64,000 nucleotides of DNA from Polynucleobacter sp. MWH-Berg-3C6 (GCF_018881855.1 NZ_JACVPN010000005.1:124001-188000), one strand, 5' to 3'. Positions 37,907 to 47,730 are shown, counted from the stretch's first letter. Notes: a model not told the origin generated them from the sequence alone. Program-made: numbers and translations.

Positions 37907-39181
37907 ATGGATCGTCGACACTTTATTGGTCAGAGCGCAGCAGCGCTAGGTTTACTTGCAGGCTTCTCTGGCACAGCCCATGCTAATTTACAGAAGGCAG
38001 AAATTTTAGTTATTGGTGGTGGTTACGGCGGCGCAACTGCTGCTAAATACTTACGCCTGTTTTCAAATAACACTGCCAAGGTAACACTCATTGAGCCTAA
38101 CGCTTCTTTTATCTCATGCCCGCTCTCGAACTTAGTAGTAGGTGGCTCGCGCACCCTCGCAGAACTCACCTCCCCCTACGATAATCTGAGCAAGCGTCAT
38201 GGCATCAAGATTATTCAAGATAGCGTTAGCAGCATTGACCCAGACAAAAAGACTGTCAAACTGGCTTCAGGCAAAACCTTGCGCTACGACAAAGCCATTG
38301 TTTCTCCTGGCATCACCTTGATGACCAATACCATTGAAGGATTGGCGCAAGCGAATAAAGATGGGGTTACTCTGCAAGCATGGAAGGCCGGCCCTGAAAC
38401 TGTTGCACTTCATAATCAGTTGGCTGCGATGCGTGATGGTGGCACATTTGCTATTAGCATTCCAGAGGCTCCCTATCGCTGCCCTCCTGGCCCGTATGAG
38501 CGTGCTTGCCAGGTAGCGAACTACCTCAAGAAAAATAAACCTAAATCGAAGGTGTTGATATTAGATGCCAACCAAGATGTGACGTCTAAGGGCGGCCTCT
38601 TCAAGAAAGTTTGGGCTGAGCAATACACCGGCATGATTGAGTATTTGCCAAAACACAATGTCACTGCTGTTGATGCGAAAACCAAGACCATCAAACTTGA
38701 AGTTCAAGACGACATCAAGGCGGATGTATTGAATTTATTACCTGCTATGAGCGCTGGTGAGATCGCTGTCAAAACAGGCCTCGCGAATTCAAATGGTCGT
38801 TGGGTCAATGTCAACTTCCTGAACTTTGAATCTACTGCGCAAAAAGATATACACGTCTTAGGCGACTCCATTCAAATTGCACCAGCAATGCCCAAGTCTG
38901 GTCACATGGCTAATCAACACGCCAAAGTGGCTGCTGCAGCAATTGTTGCTGAACTCAGTGGCTGGGAAATCAATCCAGCACCTGTCCTGACGAATACTTG
39001 CTACAGCTTTGTAAATGACCGTGAAGTTGTACACGTTGCCAGCGTGCATCAGTACAACGCTGCCGAGAAGACCTTCAAGACCGTTCCCGGCTCAGGAGGA
39101 CTGTCCCCAGCACCATCTACCCTTGAGGGTGTGTATGCCTGGGGCTGGGCTCACAACATTTGGGCCGATAGCTTGGGTTGA
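37907..39181 (+). CDS. fccB: Flavoprotein subunit of sulfide dehydrogenase (FccB/SoxF)
   Basis: A 424-residue FAD protein of the sulfide:quinone reductase superfamily. A Tat signal MDRRHFIGQSAAALGLLAGF is followed by the FAD site ILVIGGGYGGATAAKYLR. Redox cysteines occur in FISCPLSNLVVGG and TNTCYSF, matching the FccB disulfide. PYRCPPGPYERACQ is another family mark. The start is fixed by AAGGAAG 5 bp upstream. It oxidises sulfide to sulfur in the periplasm with FccA. A terminator follows. Confidence 0.93.
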   Translation: MDRRHFIGQSAAALGLLAGFSGTAHANLQKAEILVIGGGYGGATAAKYLRLFSNNTAKVTLIEPNASFISCPLSNLVVGGSRTLAELTSPYDNLSKRHGIKIIQDSVSSIDPDKKTVKLASGKTLRYDKAIVSPGITLMTNTIEGLAQANKDGVTLQAWKAGPETVALHNQLAAMRDGGTFAISIPEAPYRCPPGPYERACQVANYLKKNKPKSKVLILDANQDVTSKGGLFKKVWAEQYTGMIEYLPKHNVTAVDAKTKTIKLEVQDDIKADVLNLLPAMSAGEIAVKTGLANSNGRWVNVNFLNFESTAQKDIHVLGDSIQIAPAMPKSGHMANQHAKVAAAAIVAELSGWEINPAPVLTNTCYSFVNDREVVHVASVHQYNAAEKTFKTVPGSGGLSPAPSTLEGVYAWGWAHNIWADSLG

Positions 39182-39199
39182 TCAAAGCCAACACCTACT

Positions 39200-39227
39200 A
39201 AAAAAGGGGCCTTTGGGCCTCTTTTTT
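39200..39227 (+). terminator. Intrinsic terminator after fccB
   Basis: GGGGCC-TTTG-GGCCTC forms a 6-bp stem with one G-T pair, flanked by an A run and T6. It lies 19 bp after the fccB stop. Confidence 0.85.
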
Positions 39228-39243
39228 ATTCCTCCAAAGCCAA

Positions 39244-39271
39244 TTGACAAATATACTGGCAAAAATACATT
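39244..39271 (+). promoter_or_regulatory. Sigma-70-type promoter for psiE
   Basis: A perfect -35 TTGACA (39244-39249) and a 16-bp spacer precede TACATT (39266-39271). The psiE ATG is at 39290 with GGAG before it. The -10 is weak, which could suit activation. Confidence 0.5.
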
Positions 39272-39289
39272 TAGAAACTGGAGAATCGC

Positions 39290-39742
39290 ATGAACCCAAA
39301 CTCGCCAAAAGATGCTTCCAAACTAGAGGCCACGGTTGAAAAGTGGACGGTACCACTTGGCAATCTATTTGTTTCCCTATTCCATCGCATTGCCTTGTTT
39401 GGCATTGGTGCGGCAACAGTTTGGTCAGCTGCTGTCGCCTTTATGGGAATGATGAGTAAGGGATCTGCTTCTATTGAAGACCTGCTCTTACTATTTATCT
39501 ACCTCGAGATTGGTGCAATGGTCGGCATATATTTTAAAACCAATCATATGCCTGTGCGGTTTTTGATCTACGTGGCAATCACTGCTGTGACACGCCTCAT
39601 TATTGATTTAGTCAATACCAAGCATGAAGCTGATCTTCCCATTCTCTACATGGGCATCACAATTCTCGTACTAGCCCTAGCGAATGCCGTAGTACGTTAT
39701 GCCTCGTTTAAATACCCTAGCAAATCGGGCGAGAACGAATAA
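39290..39742 (+). CDS. psiE: PsiE-family membrane protein
   Basis: A 150-residue inner-membrane protein with four hydrophobic segments. The PsiE marks DLLLLFIYLEIGAMVGIYF and PVRFLIYVAITAVTRL are clear. PsiE is induced by phosphate starvation in E. coli, but its function is unknown. The stop abuts the stop of the convergent TAXI gene with no gap, so the two transcripts must overlap. A plausible own promoter lies upstream. Confidence 0.88.
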   Translation: MNPNSPKDASKLEATVEKWTVPLGNLFVSLFHRIALFGIGAATVWSAAVAFMGMMSKGSASIEDLLLLFIYLEIGAMVGIYFKTNHMPVRFLIYVAITAVTRLIIDLVNTKHEADLPILYMGITILVLALANAVVRYASFKYPSKSGENE

Positions 39743-41194
39743 TCACCCAGGCTGATCCATTTTGGTGAGCACCTGCCCGGCAAGGGCAACAGATGTCTCA
39801 TCAATTTGGTATGGCTGAACCCCTCGGTTGAGGCAGTTGCGCACATAGTCAATACTGGTACGCAAAGAGTAGTACTCACCGGCTAGGCGCTTAGATACCT
39901 TGATATTGAGAGCTCGATACTCCAAGAGGTCTAACTTTCTCAGATATTCATTCAGCTTACCAAGATCAAAGTTAATTAGAAGCTCCTGCTCAAAGCTCTT
40001 CAAGTCAGAATATATACGGTTAATCTTATTCTGCATGCGCCGGGTTCTAAAACCTGGCAAAGCTTGCAATAGGGGATAGGAAATAATTAAAAATGGTAGA
40101 ACGATAAATACAATGTGATTTACTAACTCTGCGAGCCAAAATGGCAAGTACGACAGCATAGTTACTAAGAATGGATAGTTATTATTCTCATAGTGAATAG
40201 CCACAGGGCTTTCGGGAAGCATCGTATTTTTAAACGACGGGAACTCTCCGCGTTTGGCAAAGAAAGTTGCTTTGCCATTAATTTCACTGGCAGCCTGAAG
40301 AAACAAAAATTGAATTGCAGGGTGCATGCGATCATCAATCAAAAGATTGGTGGTGGTTGCAAGGAGCTTAAGATCGGTATTGGGGAAGTTGCGCTTTAAA
40401 TCAAATGCGCCTTCAGGCACCTCAAGAATGCTGAGATATGGGATAAGCTTGGTATATGCCTCAGCCCTCCCGAAGGTTCCCAGTTTTACTTGTGGATCAT
40501 TTAAAAGCGCCTGAACATTAGATGAGTAATGCGTATCGACAATAAAAACGCCGTCGATCTCACCCTGTTTCAATGCTATTACTGCTTGATCGTTTGGTAG
40601 GTTGACGAAGTTTGGCCCAGGTTCATATCCCGAGACCTTCAAAAGCTTCATGGCATGAGCATGCGTACCACTTCCCTCATTACCAATAGAGATTTTTTTA
40701 CCGAGGAAGTACTTAAACCTTCCATCTATGCCCTGAAAATCTTTTGGATTAAGCTCGGGTCCGCGATAGAAAAACCAAATCGGATCATAAGCAATCACGC
40801 CTAAAGAATGTATGCCTGTCACATCCTTAGTATGAACAACTCCAGCCTGGACAAATGCTGCCTGTAAAGGATCTTTACGATCTGATAAGCGGTTAATGTT
40901 TTCCTGCGCTCCGTTTGTGGGAACGAGCTCGAGAGTGATCCCTTTCTTGGCAAAAAACTCTGCATAGCGTTTACCCAATATCTCACTAGAGCCACCAGTG
41001 GTTCCCGTTGCTATCATCACGTGTCGTGGCGGCGGTGGATCTGCATAGATGCCAATACCCACTATAAGCGCTAAGAGCAAAACTAAAACTGGCCAAGTTT
41101 CTTGCAAAAATTGGGTGAAATCGATCCACCTCTCCTGAGCGCTCTCAGAAAGGCCTAGAAAGGTTTCTTTTACATTCTCTTTAAAGCTTCCCAT
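39743..41194 (-). CDS. TAXI-family solute-binding protein fused to membrane and coiled segments
   Basis: A 483-residue protein. An N-terminal membrane anchor (about 33-50) precedes a TAXI (TRAP-associated extracytoplasmic immunogenic) binding domain, seen in MIATGTTGGSSEILGKRYAEFFAKKG and GNEGSGTHAHAMKLLK. After about residue 340 a second membrane segment (LVNHIVFIVLPFLIISYPLL) leads to a ~110-residue basic, helical cytoplasmic tail. No TRAP permease is near. Anchored binding domain plus inner tail suggests a sensor or a scaffold more than a free receptor. Confidence 0.82.
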   Translation of the reverse strand: MGSFKENVKETFLGLSESAQERWIDFTQFLQETWPVLVLLLALIVGIGIYADPPPPRHVMIATGTTGGSSEILGKRYAEFFAKKGITLELVPTNGAQENINRLSDRKDPLQAAFVQAGVVHTKDVTGIHSLGVIAYDPIWFFYRGPELNPKDFQGIDGRFKYFLGKKISIGNEGSGTHAHAMKLLKVSGYEPGPNFVNLPNDQAVIALKQGEIDGVFIVDTHYSSNVQALLNDPQVKLGTFGRAEAYTKLIPYLSILEVPEGAFDLKRNFPNTDLKLLATTTNLLIDDRMHPAIQFLFLQAASEINGKATFFAKRGEFPSFKNTMLPESPVAIHYENNNYPFLVTMLSYLPFWLAELVNHIVFIVLPFLIISYPLLQALPGFRTRRMQNKINRIYSDLKSFEQELLINFDLGKLNEYLRKLDLLEYRALNIKVSKRLAGEYYSLRTSIDYVRNCLNRGVQPYQIDETSVALAGQVLTKMDQPG

Positions 41195-41213
41195 GCACTA
41201 CCAATCTGCAAAA

Positions 41214-41975
41214 ATGGCAAAAGCTAATGATAATGTCCTTATTGATATTTCTCCAACGAAAACCAGTAAACCTATGCTCCAACTCAGAAAATCCTCAGAT
41301 AGAGGCTATGCCGACCACGGCTGGCTCAAAAGCTTCCATTCCTTCTCTTTTGCTGGTTATCACGACCCTCAATTTATGGGCTGGGGGAACTTAAGAGTCA
41401 TTAACGAAGATCGCGTAGCAGCCGGTATGGGCTTTGGCAAACACAGTCATCGCAATATGGAAATTATTAGCTATGTTCTCTCTGGTGAACTGGCACACCA
41501 AGACAGCATGGGTAATATCGAGAGCATCCCTCCGGGAGATGTGCAGCGCATGAGTGCTGGCTCTGGCGTGACACATAGCGAGTTCAATCATGCTAAAGAT
41601 CAAACAACCCATTTCTTACAAATCTGGATTGAGCCCAATGTTTTAGAAATTGCACCAAGCTATGAGCAAAAGACTATTCCATTAGTCGAAAAACAAGGGA
41701 GGCTGCGTTTAATTGCCTCACCCGATGGGAAAGATGGATCTGTCAAAATATTTGCAGACGCCAGAATATATGCCGGTCTTTTTGATGGGCTCCAATCTGC
41801 GCAGTTGCAACTCGACCCAATACGCAAGGCGTATGTTCATCTCATCAAAGGATCTTTAAATGTGAATGGTCAAAAACTGGCTGGCGGCGATGCATTGCTC
41901 ATTGAGAATGAAACTGCTCTTCAAATCAGTGATGGCAATGGTGCAGAAGTACTATTTTTTGACCTGAGTCATTAA
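41214..41975 (+). CDS. Pirin-family protein
   Basis: A cupin-type protein, 253 residues from 41214. The iron-binding pirin signature is HSHRNMEIISYVLSGELAHQDSMGN with the earlier GWLKSFHSFSFAGYHDP. Some pirins have quercetinase activity; others are redox sensors. The start is uncertain: ATGs at 41193, 41214 and 41274 all lack a ribosome site. The one at 41193 overlaps the divergent TAXI start codon, so a later start is more likely; the conserved core begins at 41274. Confidence 0.85.
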   Translation: MAKANDNVLIDISPTKTSKPMLQLRKSSDRGYADHGWLKSFHSFSFAGYHDPQFMGWGNLRVINEDRVAAGMGFGKHSHRNMEIISYVLSGELAHQDSMGNIESIPPGDVQRMSAGSGVTHSEFNHAKDQTTHFLQIWIEPNVLEIAPSYEQKTIPLVEKQGRLRLIASPDGKDGSVKIFADARIYAGLFDGLQSAQLQLDPIRKAYVHLIKGSLNVNGQKLAGGDALLIENETALQISDGNGAEVLFFDLSH

Positions 41976-42029
41976 AACTGAGCTAGCCTAGGTTTACGAT
42001 AAGTCCATTACACAAGAACTGACACGAAT

Positions 42030-43577
42030 ATGATTGAAACGTCTGGAAAAAAACTGGCTGGCGCCATCATCCGCCTTCACCCTAACGACAATATTGTGGT
42101 GGCGCGTATTGATATTGGTATTGGCACCGAAGTTCCTAGCGAACACTTTACAAGCCGCAGCCAGGTTCCCGCTGGTTACAAAATTGCCGCCAAAAAGATT
42201 CTGAAGGGTGAGCCCATTCTGAAGTACAACGTGACTGTTGGCTTTGCTAATACTGATATTGAAGCTGGCACCATGGTTCATAGTCATAACACCGAGTTTC
42301 GGGAGTTTGATCGAGACTATGCGTACGCTAGTGAATTTAAACCAACGCAAATGCTGCCAGAGTCTGAGCGCGCGACCTTTCAGGGGTATGTCAGACCAAA
42401 CGGTAAAGTAGGTACGCGTAATTTCATTGGAATTCTATCTACCGTCAATTGCTCTGCGACTGTAGTAAATAGAATTGCCGACTGGTTTACACCGGAGAAA
42501 TTAAAAGACTTTCCAAACGTTGATGGTGTAGTGGCATTTAGCCACGATATCGGCTGCGGCATGGAAATGAGTGGTGAGCCAATGGAGTTACTGCGTCGCA
42601 CGATGGCTGGGTATGCGCGCCACCCTAACCTTGCAGCTGCACTGATTGTTGGTCTTGGTTGCGAGCGCAATCAATTAAAAGGATTAATGGAGCAAGAAGA
42701 ATTGATCGCAGGTACAAACCTGCACACTTTTATCATGCAAGAGACCGGCGGTACTCGTAAAACCATTGAGGCTGGCATTGAGGCAGTTAAGGCCCTCCTT
42801 CCGGAAGCAAACAAAGCCAAGCGTGAAACTGTTTCTGCAAGTCATCTTTGTGTTGGCTTGCAATGTGGTGGCTCAGATGGTTTCTCATCCATTACAGCTA
42901 ATCCTGCATTAGGCGCTGCCATCGATATTCTGTCTCGTCACGGCGGTACTGGAATTTTGTCAGAGACGCCAGAGATCTATGGCGTAGAACACACCCTCAC
43001 ACGTCGTGCCGCAAGTCAAGCGATTGGTGAAAAGTTAATCAAACGTATTCGCTGGTGGAAAGATGAATATTCCGTTGGTAGGGATGTGCAAATTAATGGT
43101 CAAGTTAGTCCTGGCAATCAAATTGGTGGGCTTGCTAATATCTTTGAAAAGTCTTTAGGCTCTTCTATGAAAGGTGGTACTGGGCCCTTAATGGAAGTCT
43201 ACAAATATGCCGAACCGGTAACGGCCAAAGGTTTTGTCTTTATGGACACACCTGGCTTTGATCCTGTCTCCGCCACTGGTCAAATCGCTGGTGGAGCAAA
43301 CTTGATCGCCTTTACCACTGGTAGAGGCTCCATGTTTGGTTCCAAACCTGCTCCCTGCATCAAGCTGGCCACCAATACCCCCATGTACCAGCGACTTACT
43401 GAAGATATGGATATTAATTGTGGCGAGATTTTGGACGGAACCGTTTCTGTCCAAGAGATGGGGCAACGCATTTTTGAGCTCTTTCTGCGCACAGCCTCTG
43501 GAGAGCCCTCTAAGAGCGAATTGCTTGGCCTCGGAGATTATGAATTTGTTCCTTGGCAAATCGGGGTCATGAGCTAA
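42030..43577 (+). CDS. UxaA/GarD-family dehydratase (altronate dehydratase-like)
   Basis: A 515-residue protein with an N-terminal SAF domain (residues about 10-95; LHPNDNIVVARIDIGIG) followed by the UxaA C-terminal catalytic part, with GYVRPNGKVGTRNFIGILSTVNCSATV, FSHDIGCGMEMSG and GLQCGGSDGFSSITANPALG. The Cys/His residues expected for Fe(II) binding are present. It should dehydrate altronate, galactarate or a similar sugar acid. No partner sugar-acid genes are nearby, so the substrate is open. Confidence 0.87.
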   Translation: MIETSGKKLAGAIIRLHPNDNIVVARIDIGIGTEVPSEHFTSRSQVPAGYKIAAKKILKGEPILKYNVTVGFANTDIEAGTMVHSHNTEFREFDRDYAYASEFKPTQMLPESERATFQGYVRPNGKVGTRNFIGILSTVNCSATVVNRIADWFTPEKLKDFPNVDGVVAFSHDIGCGMEMSGEPMELLRRTMAGYARHPNLAAALIVGLGCERNQLKGLMEQEELIAGTNLHTFIMQETGGTRKTIEAGIEAVKALLPEANKAKRETVSASHLCVGLQCGGSDGFSSITANPALGAAIDILSRHGGTGILSETPEIYGVEHTLTRRAASQAIGEKLIKRIRWWKDEYSVGRDVQINGQVSPGNQIGGLANIFEKSLGSSMKGGTGPLMEVYKYAEPVTAKGFVFMDTPGFDPVSATGQIAGGANLIAFTTGRGSMFGSKPAPCIKLATNTPMYQRLTEDMDINCGEILDGTVSVQEMGQRIFELFLRTASGEPSKSELLGLGDYEFVPWQIGVMS

Positions 43578-43639
43578 TAGAACTGTAGAATTCATCATTA
43601 GCTCAGTAAGAATCAATGTATGAGGATTAATACAGACTT

Positions 43640-44620
43640 ATGAAATTTAGGGATTACTACGAAACGCTGGGAGTAGCTCGCTCCGCTACCGAAGCAGAAA
43701 TTAAATCTGCCTACCGCAAGCTTGCTCGCAAATATCATCCAGATGTTAATAAAGAAGCTGGCGCTGAAGAGCAGTTTAAGGAAATCGGCGAGGCCTATGC
43801 GGTTTTAAAAGATACCGAGAAACGCGCAGCATACGATCGCTTTGGCGCTAATTGGAAAAATGGTCAAGACTTCACTCCTCCTCCAAATTGGAATGAAGGT
43901 TTTGAATATTCCGATAATGGATTTAATGGTGGCCACCCAGGTTATGGTGGCGGCTTCGAAGGTGATCAAAGCGAATTCTTTGAATCTCTCTTTGGTAGAG
44001 GCAAACATCGCCAAGGTGGCCGTGGTGGCCAATCACACCAAGGCATGAACTTCAAAGGCCAAGATCATCACGCCAAAATATTGATTGATCTTGCCGATGC
44101 TTATAACGGTGCTAAACGAACTATTGCTTTGCACATGCCTGTGCAAGACGCTAGCGGACACGTCAGCACTCAAGAGCGAAAATTAGACGTCAGCATTCCG
44201 AAAGGGGTTAAGGCTGGTCAAAATCTACGTCTCTCAGGACAAGGTGGCCCTGGTATTGGACAAGGTCCTGCAGGTGATCTGTATTTAGAGATTGATTTCC
44301 TGCCAAATGCAATTTATCGGGTTGATGGCAAAGATGTCTTTATCGATATTCCACTGGCACCTTGGGAGGCGGCTCTGGGCACTACCGTTAATGTGCCAAC
44401 CCCAGCAGGCTCAACATTGGAATTAAAAATTCCTGCCGGCACCGTTGCTGGCCGCAAGATGCGCCTTAAAGGTAAAGGTATTCCAAGTGCTGAGCCCGGC
44501 GATCTTTATGTAGTTCCTACCATTGCACTACCACCAGCAGAAACAGATTCACAAAAAGAGGCCTATCAACACTTTGAAAAGGCTTTTGATTTCAATCCTA
44601 GATCTCACTTGAAGGGATGA
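43640..44620 (+). CDS. cbpA: CbpA-type DnaJ co-chaperone
   Basis: A 326-residue class II J protein. The J domain (about 5-70) has the HPD motif in [12 protein letters not shown]; a Gly/Phe-rich linker follows (about 75-135), then two substrate-binding beta domains with [13 protein letters not shown] and [11 protein letters not shown]. There is no zinc finger, which sets it apart from DnaJ. It stimulates DnaK. The downstream gene for its modulator CbpM overlaps by four bases (ATGA). Confidence 0.94.
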   Translation: MKFRDYYETLGVARSATEAEIKSAYRKLARKYHPDVNKEAGAEEQFKEIGEAYAVLKDTEKRAAYDRFGANWKNGQDFTPPPNWNEGFEYSDNGFNGGHPGYGGGFEGDQSEFFESLFGRGKHRQGGRGGQSHQGMNFKGQDHHAKILIDLADAYNGAKRTIALHMPVQDASGHVSTQERKLDVSIPKGVKAGQNLRLSGQGGPGIGQGPAGDLYLEIDFLPNAIYRVDGKDVFIDIPLAPWEAALGTTVNVPTPAGSTLELKIPAGTVAGRKMRLKGKGIPSAEPGDLYVVPTIALPPAETDSQKEAYQHFEKAFDFNPRSHLKG

Positions 44621-44934
44621 TGACGATGACAAAGTTAAATACCACTTGGATCGAAGCGAGCGTTGTAGAAAATGAAGTACACATGAGTATTGTGGAGCTC
44701 TCACATGCATCTCGCACCCCTCAAGAATTGATTATGTCTTGGGTATCAGAAGGTGTACTGAGTCCTGCGGGCTCATCTCCAGAAGACTGGCGCTTTAGCG
44801 GAGACTCTCTTAGAAGAGCCAAAACTGCAGCGCATCTCACGCATGATCTGGAATTAAATGTCCCAGGTGTTGCCCTAGCTCTTGATCTCTTGGATGAAAT
44901 CGCACAACTGCGTGCTCGCTTAAATATTAAATAA
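44617..44934 (+). CDS. cbpM: CbpM-like chaperone modulator
   Basis: A 105-residue MerR-HTH-like protein that in E. coli binds the CbpA J domain and inhibits it. The [28 protein letters not shown] segment and the C-terminal [16 protein letters not shown] helix fit the family. The start at 44617 makes an ATGA overlap with cbpA; in-frame ATGs at 44620 and 44626 are also possible behind GAAGGG. It ends 6 bp from the convergent uup stop. Confidence 0.85.
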   Translation: MMTMTKLNTTWIEASVVENEVHMSIVELSHASRTPQELIMSWVSEGVLSPAGSSPEDWRFSGDSLRRAKTAAHLTHDLELNVPGVALALDLLDEIAQLRARLNIK

Positions 44935-44940
44935 GCTGGC

Positions 44941-46863
44941 TTAAGCCTCTGAGCGACTGAGGAGTAGCTCCCAGCGTTGCAGTTTTTGATCTAGCTGTGC
45001 AGTAATCTCAGTTAAACGAGCCTGCATGCTTGCAGCTAACTCAGGTTCATTCTTATAAAGATCTGGATTACTCATCGCAATTCCGATATCGGCCTGCTCT
45101 GTTTCCAGCTCTTCAATTTGTAAAGGTAAGGCTTCTAACTCTTGACGCTCTTTGCCATTGAGTTTTTGCACCCCACTCTTCGCTGCGGGCTTTGCTTCCA
45201 CTTTAGGCTCTTGCTTTACTTCGGATTTGGGCTCCGTCTTAGCTACAGGCTTTGCATTGCTCGCGCGGATTTTTTCTGAACGTGCTTTTTGAATTTTCCA
45301 ATCCTCATAGCCGCCTTCATACTCACGCCAAAATCCATCACCCTCATGAGCAATGATGCTGGTGACTACGTTATCCAAGAAATAACGATCATGACTTACC
45401 AAAAAGACGGTACCTTTATAGTCTTGCAGCAATTGCTCGAGCAAATCTAAGGTATCGATATCCAAGTCATTGGTTGGCTCATCCAATACCAAGACGTTTG
45501 CTGGTCTTGCAAACAAACGAGCAAGTAACAAGCGATTACGCTCACCACCTGATAGAGTGCTTACCGGTGAATTAGTCCGCTCCGGCGCAAATAAGAAATC
45601 ACTCAAATAACTCTTGACGTGTTTTTTATTGCCATTGATTTCAATCCATTCACTACCTGGGCTAATGTAGTCTTCAAGCGAAGCATTGAGATCAAGTCCT
45701 TCACGCATTTGATCAAAGTAAGCCACTTCAATCCGGGTGCCCATCGTAGCGCTTCCTGAATCAGGTGCAATCGTACCCAGAATCAATTTAAGCAACGTTG
45801 TCTTGCCAGCGCCGTTAGGACCAAGCAGGCCCACTTTATCGCCACGCAAAATGGTTGCAGTGAAGTCCTGCACAATCGGTCTATCGTAAGACTTGCTGAC
45901 GTTTTGTAGATCAGCAACAATTTTGCCGCTGCGATCACCGGCCGAGACCGCTAACTTCACTTGACCCATGGCATCTCTACGTTCAGCGCGACTAGTACGC
46001 AGTTTTTCTAAGCGGGCAATGCGGGCTACGCTGCGTGTCCGGCGGGCCTCAACCCCTTTTCTAATCCAGACCTCTTCTTGGGCAAGCAATTTATCTGCTC
46101 TAGCATTGGCTAAAGACTCTGCATTGAGCTCTTGCTCTTTGAGAACCTCGTATTGCGTAAAGTTGCCGGGATAACTGCGTAAGATACCGCGATCGAGCTC
46201 CACAATTTGGGTGCAGACGTTATCTAAGAAGGCGCGGTCATGGGTAATCAGAATGACAGAGCCTTGATATTCTTTTAAAAGCCCCTCTAACCAGGCAATG
46301 GAATCTAAATCCAAGTGGTTGGTTGGCTCATCCAAGAGCAAGACGTCAGGCATCTCTACTAAAGCACGTGCAAGCGCTACCCGTTTTTTAGTGCCGCCCG
46401 ATAAGGTGCTGATTTTGACATCCGCCTCTAAATGCAGGCGATCTAGAGTTTCATGAACACGTTGCTCCCAGTTCCAACCACTGAGTGCCTCCAATTGAGA
46501 TTGCACTTCATCCAAACGGTGATGAGAGGCATCATCCCAGTCGCCTACACTGAGTGCCTCATATTCCTCACGCAGAGCCTTCGCCTGGGCTACACCCTTG
46601 GAGACAGCATCAAATACCGTTTCCTCAGCTTCAAAGATAGGCTCTTGAGGAACATAAGCAATTCTGAGGCCTTGCTGATATTGCAAAAGCCCATCATCCA
46701 TTTTTTCAATGCCAGCCAAGATCTTCAAAAGAGAAGATTTGCCAGTGCCATTGCGCCCAATTAAGCCAACACGCTCACCCGATTCCAGTGAAAAAGCAGT
46801 GTTTGCGAGGAGATCTACGTGGCCAAAAGCCAGTTTTGCATCAGTAAGTACGATTAAAGCCAT
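44941..46863 (-). CDS. uup: ABC-F family ATPase Uup
   Basis: A 640-residue cytoplasmic protein with two ABC domains: Walker A GRNGTGKSS and GPNGAGKTT; signatures LSGGTKKRVALARAL and LSGGERNRLLLARLF; Walker B VLLLDEPTNHLD and VLVLDEPTNDLD. The inter-domain linker and a C-terminal coiled coil (about 555-640, after a Lys/Glu-rich hinge) are typical of Uup, which acts on ribosomes or branched DNA. It has no membrane segment. Confidence 0.94.
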   Translation of the reverse strand: MALIVLTDAKLAFGHVDLLANTAFSLESGERVGLIGRNGTGKSSLLKILAGIEKMDDGLLQYQQGLRIAYVPQEPIFEAEETVFDAVSKGVAQAKALREEYEALSVGDWDDASHHRLDEVQSQLEALSGWNWEQRVHETLDRLHLEADVKISTLSGGTKKRVALARALVEMPDVLLLDEPTNHLDLDSIAWLEGLLKEYQGSVILITHDRAFLDNVCTQIVELDRGILRSYPGNFTQYEVLKEQELNAESLANARADKLLAQEEVWIRKGVEARRTRSVARIARLEKLRTSRAERRDAMGQVKLAVSAGDRSGKIVADLQNVSKSYDRPIVQDFTATILRGDKVGLLGPNGAGKTTLLKLILGTIAPDSGSATMGTRIEVAYFDQMREGLDLNASLEDYISPGSEWIEINGNKKHVKSYLSDFLFAPERTNSPVSTLSGGERNRLLLARLFARPANVLVLDEPTNDLDIDTLDLLEQLLQDYKGTVFLVSHDRYFLDNVVTSIIAHEGDGFWREYEGGYEDWKIQKARSEKIRASNAKPVAKTEPKSEVKQEPKVEAKPAAKSGVQKLNGKERQELEALPLQIEELETEQADIGIAMSNPDLYKNEPELAASMQARLTEITAQLDQKLQRWELLLSRSEA

Positions 46864-46914
46864 GGCGACATTATCGTCACTTCTAAGAAAGAGGAGAGAT
46901 TTATGGAAATGCCC

Positions 46915-46942
46915 AAAAAAATAGGACCCCTCAGGGGCCCTA
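46915..46942 (-). terminator. Intrinsic terminator after ompW
   Basis: On the minus strand TAGGGCCCC-TGA-GGGGTCCTA (one G-T pair) is followed by seven T residues. It lies 25 bp past the ompW stop. Confidence 0.88.
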
Positions 46943-46966
46943 CCTCAAGAACCAAGAACTGAATTC

Positions 46967-47593
46967 TTAGAACTTATAAGTCACACCAACTGCTGGCATC
47001 CAAGGATTTAAAGTCAATTTACCAATACTAGCTCCGCCTACAGCAGATACGTTTGTACTCATAGTTGCGTACTTCAGGTCCACATTAAGACCCCAATTCT
47101 TATCAAACATATAGTCCGCACCTACTTGACCAACGAAACCAACGCTAGATTGATCAACTTGATAGGCATTACCAAGGGCTGGAAAATTTTGGCGATTGCC
47201 AAAAATGGTGTAGTTCACACCAGCGCCAACATAAGGTTTAAAAGCCCCCAGATCTGTAAAGTGATACTGCATCAGCAATGATGGTGGAAGTGCTGAGATT
47301 TTTCCAGCATTTGCGCCGCCCATATTAATGTTGACCTGCTGTGGCCAAGTCAATACCAACTCAGCAGCAATGTTTTTTGTAAAAAAGTAAGACACGTCAA
47401 ACTCTGGGATAAATTGATTTTCAGCCTTAATATCCAAAGCCTTCACTGACTCTGTTTGACCATTCTGCCAAAGCAAATCTACCGCGCGCACACGAATCAT
47501 CCAAGGGTTTTCGTTCGCAGACTGTGCTTGCGAAGCGATTGGAGCTAATGAGGCTACGGCAGCCATTGCTAACACTAGTGATTTAAGACGCAT
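46967..47593 (-). CDS. ompW: OmpW-family outer membrane protein
   Basis: A 208-residue eight-stranded beta-barrel. The start at 47593 follows GAGGAA; a signal peptide ends near SQAQ. The mature N-terminus NPWMIRVRAVDLLW, the segment FDVSYFFTKNIAAELVLTWP and the C-terminal NPWMPAVGVTYKF (terminal Phe, a barrel-assembly signal) are OmpW hallmarks. It may form a hydrophobic channel. Two perfect FNR boxes lie upstream, matching the known link of OmpW to anaerobic growth in enterobacteria. Confidence 0.93.
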   Translation of the reverse strand: MRLKSLVLAMAAVASLAPIASQAQSANENPWMIRVRAVDLLWQNGQTESVKALDIKAENQFIPEFDVSYFFTKNIAAELVLTWPQQVNINMGGANAGKISALPPSLLMQYHFTDLGAFKPYVGAGVNYTIFGNRQNFPALGNAYQVDQSSVGFVGQVGADYMFDKNWGLNVDLKYATMSTNVSAVGGASIGKLTLNPWMPAVGVTYKF

Positions 47594-47658
47594 GATGATT
47601 CCTCTTTCTGTTATCAATTTCGATGAAACTATTTTCGAATTGACAGATCTAGAGGAAT

Positions 47659-47672
47659 TTGATGTAAATCAA
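47659..47672. promoter_or_regulatory. Perfect FNR/ANR box, proximal to ompW
   Basis: TTGAT-GTAA-ATCAA is a full match to the FNR consensus. Its centre lies 72 bp before the ompW ATG. A -10-like GAAAAT is placed on the minus strand where a class II FNR promoter (site at about -41.5) would need it. Confidence 0.75.
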
Positions 47673-47730
47673 ATGTAATGATGTTATGCATTTAGTAATG
47701 CCTGAAAAGCAACAGTATTTATTTACTTAT

